A stretch of DNA of 11,271 bases from an uncultured Lachnospiraceae bacterium (GTDB lineage: Bacteria; Bacillota; Clostridia; Lachnospirales; Lachnospiraceae): assembly GCA_900557385.1 (NCBI GenBank), contig USSP01000035.1:1-11271 (forward strand). Direction: 5' to 3'. The notes below the pieces were generated by a model. The model was not told the origin of the DNA. It saw nothing but the letters and a program-made list of their open reading frames with translations, and did not search any database. The stretch's first letter is position 1. Every line of letters starts with the position of its first letter. The translations under genes were made by a program, and so were the position numbers. Positions 1-6,329 of this stretch are shown one piece after another.

Positions 1-42
1 ATATAGGTTTCCAACGGGGACTTGAGCTCCTAAGCACTAGTT

Positions 43-67
43 GAGGGTTCGATTCCCCCTGGGAACG
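43..67 (+). tRNA. possible 3' end of a tRNA gene (T arm plus acceptor 3' strand)
   Basis: GAGGG (43-47), TTCGATT (48-54) and CCCCC (55-59) form a T stem and loop with the conserved GTTCRAnnC pattern and one A-C mismatch. TGGGAAC (60-66) would be the 3' acceptor strand and G67 the discriminator. An intrinsic terminator starts ten bases later, as expected behind a tRNA gene. I could not fold a convincing five-base-pair anticodon arm in positions 1-42, and the matching 5' acceptor strand (GTTCCCA) is not in the window. It could be the 3' part of a long-variable-arm tRNA whose 5' half lies outside, a tRNA fragment duplicated by an integrating element, or a chance resemblance. The isoacceptor cannot be assigned. 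Confidence 0.4.
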
Positions 68-76
68 TGCATTTTT

Positions 77-119
77 TGCAGCAATGATCGTGAAAATTCA
101 TTGTTGCATTTTTTATTTT
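77..119 (+). terminator. intrinsic terminator behind the tRNA-like sequence
   Basis: The arms TGCAGCAATGA (77-87) and TCATTGTTGCA (98-108) pair over 11 positions with a single G-T wobble, around a ten-base loop. The stem is followed directly by TTTTTTATTTT (109-119). This is a textbook rho-independent terminator for rightward transcription, and it implies that a transcribed gene ends just upstream. Confidence 0.8.
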
Positions 120-126
120 ATGGTAT

Positions 127-399
127 TTCCTGAATGATACCGAACGGCTGAAGCAGCTTCTAAAGCTCACAAAAGAAACGGACAGCTTCTATCTTCAGAA
201 GCGTAATATTTCTGAAGATTATGATCCGTTGGGGGCGTATGCCTTTGAAAACTGGAAACAGTATTTCAACGATGAAATTCGTGGAAGATATGAAACTCTT
301 CATGAAGATCTGCTCTACACATCCAATCGTCAGAGCTTTGAAAAAGCAATTCAGGCATTTGAATTTATCAGTCACCTGTTTGCTTCCATAGGTGAATAG
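127..399 (+). pseudogene. 3' remnant of an unidentified gene (about 90 codons, no start)
   Basis: One frame is open from codon 94 to the TAG at 397-399 and reads as a plausible soluble, helix-rich, charged protein from FLNDTERLKQLL near 127 to FEFISHLFASIGE at the end. The composition is protein-like, with heptad-like leucines and many E/K/D residues. The frame has no ATG, GTG or TTG start, and a TGA lies at 91-93. The part of the frame before 127 is the terminator T-run and is not plausible coding sequence. It therefore appears to be the 3' end of a longer gene whose 5' part was lost when it was joined to the tRNA-like end. A strong terminator follows 19 bases after the stop, which fits a real gene end. 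I do not recognise the family. Confidence 0.55.
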
Positions 400-418
400 G
401 TTATTAAAAATCTACAAT

Positions 419-455
419 AAAAAGCCAGATACTGAAAAGCAGTGTCTGGCTTTTT
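419..455 (+). terminator. long near-perfect hairpin terminator, probably bidirectional
   Basis: The left arm (419-434) and right arm (440-455) pair almost perfectly, with one T-G wobble, around the loop AAAAG (435-439). The core is GCCAGA / TCTGGC. The right side ends in a T-run and the left side begins with an A-run, so the hairpin can end rightward transcription of the 127-399 remnant. It can also end leftward transcription of the kinase operon, whose last stop codon lies at 668-670, about 210 bases away. I see no other convincing leftward terminator between 456 and 667. Confidence 0.85.
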
Positions 456-462
456 CCTTGGT

Positions 463-667
463 TCTCCTATCGGAGACAGCCACCTGCGTGATCAAATGCA
501 GAAGGTTATTGATGAACAGGGACTGCCTGATGTGGTATTTCATGTTTTATTCTGCTTTGGATATACTAATATTGGAATAGAAAAGTGCGAAAGGTTGCAA
601 AAATCTATTTCAAAGTCCATCCATCAGGTCTTGCCTATGTTATCTGAATGCGCCTCAAAAACAGTTT
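463..667 (+). pseudogene. decayed coding remnant, family unknown
   Basis: One frame stays open from the terminator to a TAA at 682-684 and contains a protein-like stretch (SHLRDQMQKVIDEQGLPDVV near 478-537). The only initiators are a GTG inside the terminator stem and internal ATG codons without a clear ribosome binding site. The last part (about 600-667) looks less like protein, and the frame's stop lies inside the end of the opposite-strand kinase gene, so the original frame probably broke near 660. I call it a gene fragment in the same debris zone as 127-399. No family is recognised, and it may be fortuitous. Confidence 0.3.
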
Positions 668-2569
668 TTACATCTGTATTGTAACTCCAACAAGAAAGGA
701 TTCCTCACCGGGAACAAGATCGAGATCACCGCCATGGCCTTCAATGATTTTTCGGACAGAGGAAAGCCCGATTCCGTGATCAGCGGATGAGCCCTTTCGG
801 GAGAGGAATGTTTTTCCCTCCTGAAAGACCAGCCCGTCGTAAGTGTTTTCAATCTTCAAAAAATACATTTTGCCTCTGGTTTCGCCGGCAACTAAAATGC
901 GGCGCACTCCTTGCTTTTGGCGGCTGCACGCCTCAACGGCATTGTCCAAAAGATTGCCCAGCACCGTACACAGTTCCACATCGGTAAGCGGCATCTGATC
1001 GGGAAGATCGAGCCGCACCTGAAATTCTGTCCCTTGTATCTGCGCCATGCCGTAGTAGTATTCAATCAGCGCATTTACGACGGGATTTTTACAGAACGCA
1101 ACATAGGAGTGACCCGATGACGCCGCAACCTGTTCCTCTACCTGTAACAGGAAGGAGCAGATCTCCGTCTGCCCACGTTCAGAGGCCATGCGGTCTATGG
1201 TGTGCAGATGGTGTTTGATGTCGTGAATCAGCCTTCTGTTTTCTGCCGCTGCTTCAGAAACCTGACGGCTGTATTCGGTCTGCATAGAAAGCTGACGGAT
1301 GACCTGCTTGCGTTCTTCCTGAAAAATCAGGCTGTTTCCATACCCCTCTACCACATCGCGCCAGAGGGAATAACCGATGGCGGCTGCTATGAAAAAGCTG
1401 CCCCATTCCACAAACCAACCGCCGATAACCGGCTCATAAACCGGCAGAAGGCGATCCCATATAAAGGCGCAGGTTGCGGCTGCCGCAGCATAGAAGATCG
1501 GCCTGCTCCGTTTTTCTCCTCTGTGAATGGCAAGCACAGCGATGATAAATAGATAGAGTGCAGATGCCGCCTTATACCAAAAGACCGATGCGGAGAAGAA
1601 ACGAATAGCTCCAAGGGAGAGATGGGAAGCCATCATGCCATACAAAAACGCATATACCAGGAAGGCAGCGCCCACCCCATTACTGATGGCCGCAGGCAGG
1701 AAGCCCGGCCTGCATATCCGGTTTTGCAGAACTACGATCAGCCAGGTAACCAGATAGATACAGAACAGTTCAATCGTGTACCAGGGGAATATGGAAACAG
1801 CAGCCAGCATATGAAGCACAGGATAGGATGACAGGCCGCACATGGCAAGGCAGATCAGTCCGAACAGGAATGTATTTTTCTGTTTCATCCGGCGGCTGAA
1901 ATAAAAGGACAGCAGCGCACAGACAAAGGTAACCGTACAGCCAAACAGGCAGAACGCAAACCGGATTCCTCTGGTTGTATTGACCGCCAGCATCGTTCCG
2001 AAAGCAGGCGGATAAACAATCCCTCCGTAAAAGTGGTCATAGTTGCTGACCGCTATGGTGAGTGTGACCGGTTTTCCGCCATGAAAAGTGACCATGCGGT
2101 TTTGAACCAATGGTGTCCCCTGTGCCGGTTCCCCCATTTGCAGGATCAGGTCTTGATCCAGATAAAGGTTGTAAGCAGAAAACACTTCCGGGATTTCCAG
2201 TGCATACACTTCCTTCCGTTCCGGCAGAAAGAATGTCATCTGGTAAGTCCCGCAGCCATAGGGAGAAGGGCTTGCAGGACTGGAAAAATTGGTCTGCTCT
2301 CCAATGGAAAGGTAGCGCATATAATGGCTTTCATCCAGTATTTCTTCCGGGGTCAAAAGCGCGTCAGGATAAAATACCCAGCCGGATACCAGAAAGCGCA
2401 CCGGTGACTTTTGAAGTTCTTCCTCAGAAAGCGCCAGAATCCCATTTGCCGCTTGGATTGTGTCCTGACCATATTTATTATTGAACTGATACAGGCCAAG
2501 AAAAAACAGGGATGAGCACAGGCAGACCATACATAAGGCAGCATATTTTTTTACCACAGAAGATACCAT
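668..2569 (-). CDS. GHKL sensor histidine kinase with 7TM receptor-like N terminus
   Basis: This 633-residue membrane kinase should autophosphorylate on His449 and pass phosphate to the LytTR regulator of the same operon. It has an N-terminal membrane helix (about 8-27) and an extracellular region of about 170 residues (30-200). About seven hydrophobic segments follow (near 203-225, 233-255, 263-283, 292-312, 325-347, 356-375 and 384-404), then a coiled linker. The H-box is RRLIHDIKHHLHTID with H449. The N-box is LGNLLDNAVEAC (N539, N543), and the glycine-rich ATP lid starts at DHGIGLSS (597-604). These boxes are of the AgrC/GHKL type. The layout of ectodomain, seven helices and kinase resembles 7TMR-DISM receptors rather than a short AgrC, so a carbohydrate or other surface ligand is more likely than a cyclic peptide (inference). 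The start ATG lies one base after the stop of the upstream surface-protein gene, which implies translational coupling. Confidence 0.92.
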   Translation of the reverse strand: MVSSVVKKYAALCMVCLCSSLFFLGLYQFNNKYGQDTIQAANGILALSEEELQKSPVRFLVSGWVFYPDALLTPEEILDESHYMRYLSIGEQTNFSSPASPSPYGCGTYQMTFFLPERKEVYALEIPEVFSAYNLYLDQDLILQMGEPAQGTPLVQNRMVTFHGGKPVTLTIAVSNYDHFYGGIVYPPAFGTMLAVNTTRGIRFAFCLFGCTVTFVCALLSFYFSRRMKQKNTFLFGLICLAMCGLSSYPVLHMLAAVSIFPWYTIELFCIYLVTWLIVVLQNRICRPGFLPAAISNGVGAAFLVYAFLYGMMASHLSLGAIRFFSASVFWYKAASALYLFIIAVLAIHRGEKRSRPIFYAAAAATCAFIWDRLLPVYEPVIGGWFVEWGSFFIAAAIGYSLWRDVVEGYGNSLIFQEERKQVIRQLSMQTEYSRQVSEAAAENRRLIHDIKHHLHTIDRMASERGQTEICSFLLQVEEQVAASSGHSYVAFCKNPVVNALIEYYYGMAQIQGTEFQVRLDLPDQMPLTDVELCTVLGNLLDNAVEACSRQKQGVRRILVAGETRGKMYFLKIENTYDGLVFQEGKTFLSRKGSSADHGIGLSSVRKIIEGHGGDLDLVPGEESFLVGVTIQM

Positions 2570-2570
2570 C

Positions 2571-4616
2571 TTATTTTCGCCTCCTCCTTAGGAAAAATTC
2601 ACCGGCAGACAGAAGAACCAGACAGACCGGAATGAAAAAGAATATGGGCGACCAGCTGTGCTCTGTGTCGGCAGCATGTGCCAGGGAAGCGGTATCTTCC
2701 TTTCCCACAATGGTGTAAGTCCCTGTATGGCTGATCTGAAAGGAAGCGGCTTTCGCCGTATCGTCGTAACCGGTCATGGGGATTTCTACGCCGCTTTCAT
2801 CACAAAGGAACAATGTGCCGGCTGCCGGGTCATTTGGATAGGGCAGCATGACAGAAACATCCGGCAGGGAGTTGAGCACAGTTCCATTGATGGAAAATGA
2901 AAAAGAAAAACCGCCATCCGTATCCTTTTGGATGATGACTTCAATCTGATCTTCGTTTTGGATACCTTCCGGCAAGGCGTCTTTGGGTATGCTGATGGTG
3001 ATTCCCTGTTTGGAAAAGACGGCTCTTTGCTCCCCTGTTTGCAGCATCATCAAAAAGCGCGTGCCGGAAATCCGGTCAGTGGTTTCATCGAAGAACTCTG
3101 AAAACGCAGAGTTTTGGGAATCTGCGCCTTCCTGGGGAACGGTCATAGCGCTTTGCACGGAATCTTTCCTGTTTTCTGAAAGCTTCCGGGCAGGATCGGT
3201 AAGCTCTGAAGCACCGACAATCGTCTGCTCTTCAGGGGGTTGCTGTAAAGCGGTATCTTCCTCTGTATCACCGTTTGCCTGTTCCGATGGGAAATCGTCT
3301 TTATCGATATCTATGGAATCATCCTTTCCAACCCGGGATGGCTCGGAAGGCTTGTGATCCGTAGGATTATTTTCTCCGCTGACCGGTGGTGTTTTTTCAG
3401 AATCATCGGTATCTTCAGGAGGCGGCTGAATGATGGTATCGGGTGGATTTCCGCCTGCATCCCCTCCATCCCGGTCGCCTTCATGATACCCTTCAAGGAC
3501 AATTTCATCTGCGTAGGTCAAGGACAGGATACCAGTCTGTCCACCGCCATAATCAACCTGAAGGCGGTAGCTGCTGCCCGGTGCCAGCAGACGGGTGGCA
3601 ATCGAGAGCATTTCCCGCCCCACGTAAATGCCATTTTCCAGCTGGTTCCATGAACCGTTGTTTTCGGACAGCCATACACTGATCTTATCCAGTTCTCCCG
3701 GCGGTGTGACCCAAGGAAAATAAAGGTTTCCTCTGGCGGCCAGAAAACAGTTAATGTCCGGGCTGCCCGGAGCCTGAACAGAAACAGGAATTGTAATTTC
3801 AGGGAAATCGACACGATCCGCAAATATGGTATTTTCCGGTGCAGTCAGCCTTCCTGCTGCATGGTACAGTCCCACAGTATTCAGATCAATACCGGAAAAA
3901 TCCCATTCCACCACAGCGGTGTAGCTGGTTCCGTTTTCCGCATAGCATTCCAGATAATACGGGGAGGCGGCGAATAATTCTTCCAGCGCTTCAACTTCGC
4001 TGCCCTGCGGGAGCGCAAATGCATTTGTATAAGGATACCATTGCTCTATGGAAGTAATGACAGCAGGCGGCATTTCTTCCACCCGGACGGAAATCTGAAG
4101 CTCCTGCAAGACAGCTTCACCAAAGGAATACCCCTCCGGCAGTTCAATCCGGCCTGCTGCGGCATATTCTCCCGGAGTGGTCTGGTCAATGGCTGAAAAA
4201 TCCCATGCGACAGAAAATGTTTCCTGTCGGATTTCTTCACCGGCTGTTACAGTGGCGCAAACGGTCTGATACTGAAGGGCCAGCTGATAAATTTCCTCCA
4301 GGTCATCATCAGACGGTGTGGTTCTAAGGGGCAGGGTAAAAGCCGGCAGGGAGAGCAGTTCGCCTTCATTTTGTATTTCCGTGACAAGGACGAGGGGTAT
4401 TTCTTCCGATGCTTCCGGTGTTTCCGGTGTTTCCGGGGTTCCGCTATCCAGTGCCCCTGAAGCTTTGTTTTCTAAACCCGGCGGATTCTCCCTTCTTTCA
4501 TCGGCGTTGGCTGGGGTTGCAGTTCCAGCGGCAAATGCGGGGATACTGCCGGTCAAGCAGAGGAGGCAGGCCAGACAGCCCCCCAGAATACGCCTGCGTA
4601 TTTGTTTCATTCTCAT
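2571..4616 (-). CDS. membrane-anchored surface protein with Ig-like repeats
   Basis: This 681-residue exported protein has a Sec signal peptide (RRR then a hydrophobic core, cleavage near IPAFA-A at 29-30) and a TATPANAD motif just after the cleavage site. Two Ig-like repeats lie at about 72-180 and 184-282. The equivalent strands VAWDF (136-140) and VEWDF (236-240) are exactly 100 residues apart, and each is followed by a 'GxYxAAGRL/I' strand. A third beta domain spans about 285-377. A Pro/Asp/Glu-rich linker spans about 378-510. A juxtamembrane beta domain (about 515-640) contains GITISIPKDALPEG and ends in SHTGTYTI. The C terminus is one membrane helix (about 656-676) and an RRRRK tail. 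No LPXTG motif is visible, so it is held by the helix. The gene sits between the regulator and kinase genes, overlapping the former by four bases (ATGA). A role as an accessory sensor or surface ligand for the kinase is an inference from that position. Confidence 0.88.
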   Translation of the reverse strand: MRMKQIRRRILGGCLACLLCLTGSIPAFAAGTATPANADERRENPPGLENKASGALDSGTPETPETPEASEEIPLVLVTEIQNEGELLSLPAFTLPLRTTPSDDDLEEIYQLALQYQTVCATVTAGEEIRQETFSVAWDFSAIDQTTPGEYAAAGRIELPEGYSFGEAVLQELQISVRVEEMPPAVITSIEQWYPYTNAFALPQGSEVEALEELFAASPYYLECYAENGTSYTAVVEWDFSGIDLNTVGLYHAAGRLTAPENTIFADRVDFPEITIPVSVQAPGSPDINCFLAARGNLYFPWVTPPGELDKISVWLSENNGSWNQLENGIYVGREMLSIATRLLAPGSSYRLQVDYGGGQTGILSLTYADEIVLEGYHEGDRDGGDAGGNPPDTIIQPPPEDTDDSEKTPPVSGENNPTDHKPSEPSRVGKDDSIDIDKDDFPSEQANGDTEEDTALQQPPEEQTIVGASELTDPARKLSENRKDSVQSAMTVPQEGADSQNSAFSEFFDETTDRISGTRFLMMLQTGEQRAVFSKQGITISIPKDALPEGIQNEDQIEVIIQKDTDGGFSFSFSINGTVLNSLPDVSVMLPYPNDPAAGTLFLCDESGVEIPMTGYDDTAKAASFQISHTGTYTIVGKEDTASLAHAADTEHSWSPIFFFIPVCLVLLSAGEFFLRRRRK
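4413..4439 (-). repeat. three tandem 9-bp units inside the surface-protein gene
   Basis: TTCCGGTGT occurs at 4413-4421 and 4422-4430, and TTCCGGGGT at 4431-4439. On the coding strand these 9-mers encode the PETPETPE part of the linker behind the signal peptide. The unit length keeps the frame, so slippage would lengthen or shorten the linker without breaking the gene. Confidence 0.75.
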
Positions 4617-5341
4617 ACGATACGCCCCATTCCAGAGAAAACATATTGACGGTAGGTTTCCCGCAGCTGTTTTCCATTGCGGAGGGCAATCGGAAGTTCC
4701 TCCCCGTTTATCAAACGGAAGGTCTGACTGTCAACATGGCTGATATAATCCATGTTGATTAGAACGCCCCGGTAGCAGGGCAAAAAACGCTTGTCCTTCT
4801 GCAATGCGGCAGTGACCTCCTGAAAACCTCCGCTTACCGGTATCACGCGTTCCGCCGTATGAATCCGTGTCATACGGTTTTGATAATCTATGTATAGAAT
4901 CTTCTCTGTGGGAAGTTCCAGCTTTTGACGGTCAGCCATAACCGAAAGTGTCATCACTTCATAGGGCGGTTTTAGCTGGCACAGCTCCATCGCTTCTTCA
5001 AAATCTGCCTGATGGAGCGAAAGTGGCTTCAGCAGATAATAGCTGGCGGACAGGCTGTACCCCATCCGGGCATAATCTTCTGTAATGGTCAGAAAAACGA
5101 TCTTACAGAGCCTGTTTTTCTGGCGCAGCCTTCTGGCGGCCTCTATTCCATCCATGTTCTCCATATAGATGTCCATAAAGACAAGCTGAAAATCGACCTG
5201 GGCAGCAGCTTTCAGAAAATTCTCGCCGTCCTCAAATTCTGTCAGCGTATAGTCCAGCTGATGCTTTTTCATATAATTTTCCAGGCAGACAGACAGTTCT
5301 TCTCTGTCCTCTGCTCTATCATCCACAATCGCAATCTGCAT
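4613..5341 (-). CDS. LytTR-family response regulator
   Basis: This 242-residue cytoplasmic regulator is the presumed partner of the kinase two genes downstream. The N-terminal receiver has the acidic pair D7-D8, phosphoacceptor D57 (LVFMDIYMENMDG), T85 and K105 (LLKP), so it is complete. The C-terminal part (about 135-240) fits a LytTR DNA-binding domain, with KILYIDYQNRMTRIHT and RFLPCYRGVLINMDYISHV. I chose the ATG at 5341 because AAAGGAG lies at a normal distance upstream and the protein then begins MQIAIVDD, the usual receiver start. An upstream in-frame ATG at 5461 would add 40 residues unlike any receiver and would run through the promoter. The stop overlaps the next start as ATGA. LytTR proteins bind pairs of direct repeats, and such a pair lies just upstream at 5401-5436, so autoregulation is likely. 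Confidence 0.93.
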   Translation of the reverse strand: MQIAIVDDRAEDREELSVCLENYMKKHQLDYTLTEFEDGENFLKAAAQVDFQLVFMDIYMENMDGIEAARRLRQKNRLCKIVFLTITEDYARMGYSLSASYYLLKPLSLHQADFEEAMELCQLKPPYEVMTLSVMADRQKLELPTEKILYIDYQNRMTRIHTAERVIPVSGGFQEVTAALQKDKRFLPCYRGVLINMDYISHVDSQTFRLINGEELPIALRNGKQLRETYRQYVFSGMGRIV

Positions 5342-5374
5342 CGTGCCATCTCCTTTGCACAATAATCCAATATT

Positions 5375-5384
5375 AGTATAACAT
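5375..5384 (-). promoter_or_regulatory. extended -10 promoter of the regulator-kinase operon
   Basis: Read leftward, the sequence is ATGTTATACT: an extended -10 (TG, one base, TATACT) with TATACT at 5380-5375. The window 17 bases upstream of it gives AGTTTT, a poor -35 box. The direct-repeat operator begins right there. A weak -35 combined with a strong extended -10 and an adjacent operator fits an activator-dependent LytTR promoter. Confidence 0.6.
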
Positions 5385-5400
5385 AAAACCGCAGGAAAAA

Positions 5401-5436
5401 ACTTGCGTCTTAAACAGGAAACCTGCGTCTTAAACA
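5401..5436. promoter_or_regulatory. probable LytTR operator: 20-bp-period direct repeat
   Basis: The 13-mer TGCGTCTTAAACA occurs exactly at 5404-5416 and 5424-5436. With flanks, ACnTGCGTCTTAAACA repeats at 5401 and 5421. Read leftward the core is TGTTTAAGACGCA. This carries a GTTnAA-like core similar to the direct-repeat half-sites bound by AgrA/LytR-type LytTR domains, at about two helical turns spacing. The pair abuts the poor -35 region of the leftward promoter and lies 19 bases from the TTGACA of the rightward promoter, so one operator could serve both operons. Binding by the regulator encoded here is inferred. Confidence 0.65.
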
Positions 5437-5454
5437 AAGTCGGTTGCATTTCCC

Positions 5455-5481
5455 TTGACAAGATGCTACCCTAATTATACT
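5455..5481 (+). promoter_or_regulatory. candidate rightward promoter for the pseudo-receiver/adhesin operon
   Basis: A perfect TTGACA lies at 5455-5460 and TATACT at 5476-5481. The spacer is only 15 bases, shorter than the usual 16-18, so the promoter may be weak or regulator-dependent. Transcription would start near 5487-5490, inside the left arm of the following hairpin. It lies downstream of the putative operator, on the side facing the adhesin operon. Confidence 0.45.
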
Positions 5482-5482
5482 A

Positions 5483-5520
5483 CCAGACTTTCCGATGAGA
5501 AGGTCTGGCTTTTTTATTTT
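5483..5520 (+). terminator. terminator-like hairpin in the rightward leader
   Basis: CCAGAC (5483-5488) pairs with GTCTGG (5503-5508), extended inward by TT/AA across a bulged G, and is followed by CTTTTTTATTTT. It is a rightward terminator lying only about 25 bases before the first gene of the operon (ATG 5545). Transcripts entering from the left would be stopped here. Transcripts starting at the TATACT element would begin within the left arm and could escape. On the opposite strand no T-run follows, so it is not a terminator for the leftward operon. Confidence 0.65.
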
Positions 5521-5544
5521 TCTTTTCAGGAAAGGAGGCTCAGC

Positions 5545-5934
5545 ATGAAAATCGCACTTTGTACGGAGCTGAGAAATGTGGAATGGTTTGAAAGCAGGCT
5601 GCGCTCCATTTTTGATGGGGATGGGCAGCTTGCGATTGACGAATTGTGGAATGAGAACCAGCTTGCTCAGGCACTCCGGCGAAGCCGCTACCATGCGGTT
5701 GTCATCGCCATGACCGGAGCAAAGGGACTGGAGGCGGCCATACAGGCGAAGCGGCTGGCTCCGGAAGTACCGCTTGTCTGGTGGAGTGATGATGAAAACT
5801 TTGCCCTGATTGCGTATCACCTGCGTATCCCTGTGTTTCTTCCAGCAGACTGCTCCGATCAGGAGCTATATGAGGCGATAAAACCCATCATGAAATGGAG
5901 GTGCGAAAATGCGAATTGCGCTATGCAGTTATAG
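5545..5934 (+). CDS. receiver-like protein lacking the phosphoacceptor (pseudo-receiver 1)
   Basis: This 129-residue cytoplasmic protein has the length and strand pattern of a lone response-regulator receiver. MKIALC is strand 1, YHAVVIAMTGAKGLEAA covers strand 3 and its loop, VPLVWWSDD is strand 4, and IPVFLPAD covers strand 5. Against the intact regulator of this locus, the D7-D8 acidic pair is T7-E8, the D57 region (VVIAM, 52-56) has no acidic residue, and the K105 position is Leu99. It should therefore not be phosphorylated in the normal way. AAAGGAGG (5531-5538) precedes the ATG at 5545. The last 26 bases overlap the next gene. The protein is clearly related to the next one, as a diverged tandem duplicate. 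A role in binding the kinase or regulator is inferred; no output domain is present. Confidence 0.8.
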   Translation: MKIALCTELRNVEWFESRLRSIFDGDGQLAIDELWNENQLAQALRRSRYHAVVIAMTGAKGLEAAIQAKRLAPEVPLVWWSDDENFALIAYHLRIPVFLPADCSDQELYEAIKPIMKWRCENANCAMQL

Positions 5935-6289
5935 CCAGAAAGAAAAAGAAACCGCTTTGCTGATGAAGCTGGGCAAAGTAGACCGCTTTGATAACGGCGT
6001 GTTTTGTACCTATGCCATGCAGCGGGATGGGCCTTATGATGCTGTGGTGGTCATGGAGGACGGAGCCAGGGGGATGAATTTCTGCATGAGCATACGAGGG
6101 TACAGCAAGGATGTCCCTCTCCTGTGGATCAGCGACCAGGCAGAGTTTGAACCCCAAAGCCGCAGGATGCAGACGGACACCTTTTTGGTGAAGCCTGTGA
6201 CGGAATATCAGCTGCGGGAGGCAGTATCCCGGCTGCTTCAGGAAAAAAGGGGAAGTAATGAATCAGGTGAGGAGGAAACGTATGAATAA
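5909..6289 (+). CDS. receiver-like protein lacking the phosphoacceptor (pseudo-receiver 2)
   Basis: This 126-residue paralogue of the preceding gene starts at the ATG at 5909, with GGAG at 5898-5901, inside its neighbour's 3' end. Shared features are the MxIALC start, YDAVVVMEDGARGM (compare YHAVVIAMTGAKGL) and DVPLLWISDQAEF (compare EVPLVWWSDDENF). The strand-3 acidic acceptor is absent from its normal place, although E50 and D51 lie in the following loop. Unlike its twin it keeps the conserved lysine of strand 5 (FLVKPV, K95-P96). The last 15 or so residues (RGSNESGEEETYE) form an acidic, probably disordered tail. It carries no DNA-binding domain. A regulatory protein-protein role in the adjacent two-component circuit is likely but inferred. 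Confidence 0.8.
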   Translation: MRIALCSYSQKEKETALLMKLGKVDRFDNGVFCTYAMQRDGPYDAVVVMEDGARGMNFCMSIRGYSKDVPLLWISDQAEFEPQSRRMQTDTFLVKPVTEYQLREAVSRLLQEKRGSNESGEEETYE

Positions 6290-6329
6290 AAAATATTACC
6301 GGAGAGAACAAAACCGTCACGCTATATAG
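6282..6329 (+). CDS. 15-codon ORF with strong ribosome binding site
   Basis: An ATG at 6282, overlapping the end of pseudo-receiver 2 by eight bases in another frame, opens MNKKYYRREQNRHAI and stops at TAG 6327-6329. GAGGAGG (6270-6276) sits at good spacing, as strong as the sites of the real genes around it. The peptide is strongly basic, and the giant surface-protein gene starts 28 bases later. It could be a leader peptide that couples translation into the next gene, the stub of a lost third gene, or a chance ORF. Confidence 0.35.
   Translation: MNKKYYRREQNRHAI

Noticed and set aside
1..42. Anticodon arm with a CCT anticodon in GCTCCTAA
   Set aside because: The flanking five-base arms do not pair, so neither an anticodon nor an isoacceptor can be assigned.
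657..669. AAAAACAGTTTTT palindrome at the end of the kinase gene as its terminator
   Set aside because: The loop would be one base and the stem A/T only; the hairpin at 419-455 is a far better terminator.
787..4762. Many plus-strand open frames opposite the kinase, surface-protein and regulator genes
   Set aside because: They are shadows: none has recognisable domains or ribosome binding sites, and the minus-strand genes explain the whole stretch.
4613..5341. Naming the regulator and kinase agrA/agrC
   Set aside because: Only the general LytTR and GHKL families match; there is no agrB/agrD pair nearby and the kinase ectodomain differs.
5342..5461. Longer form of the LytTR regulator starting at 5461 (282 residues)
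   Set aside because: The extra 40 residues do not resemble a receiver, would be encoded across the extended -10 promoter and the direct repeats, and the ATG at 5341 has a good ribosome binding site.
5410..5820. Minus-strand frame of 136 residues across the intergenic region and pseudo-receiver 1
   Set aside because: It covers the promoters and hairpin and has no domain; the plus-strand gene is supported by its ribosome binding site and its paralogue.
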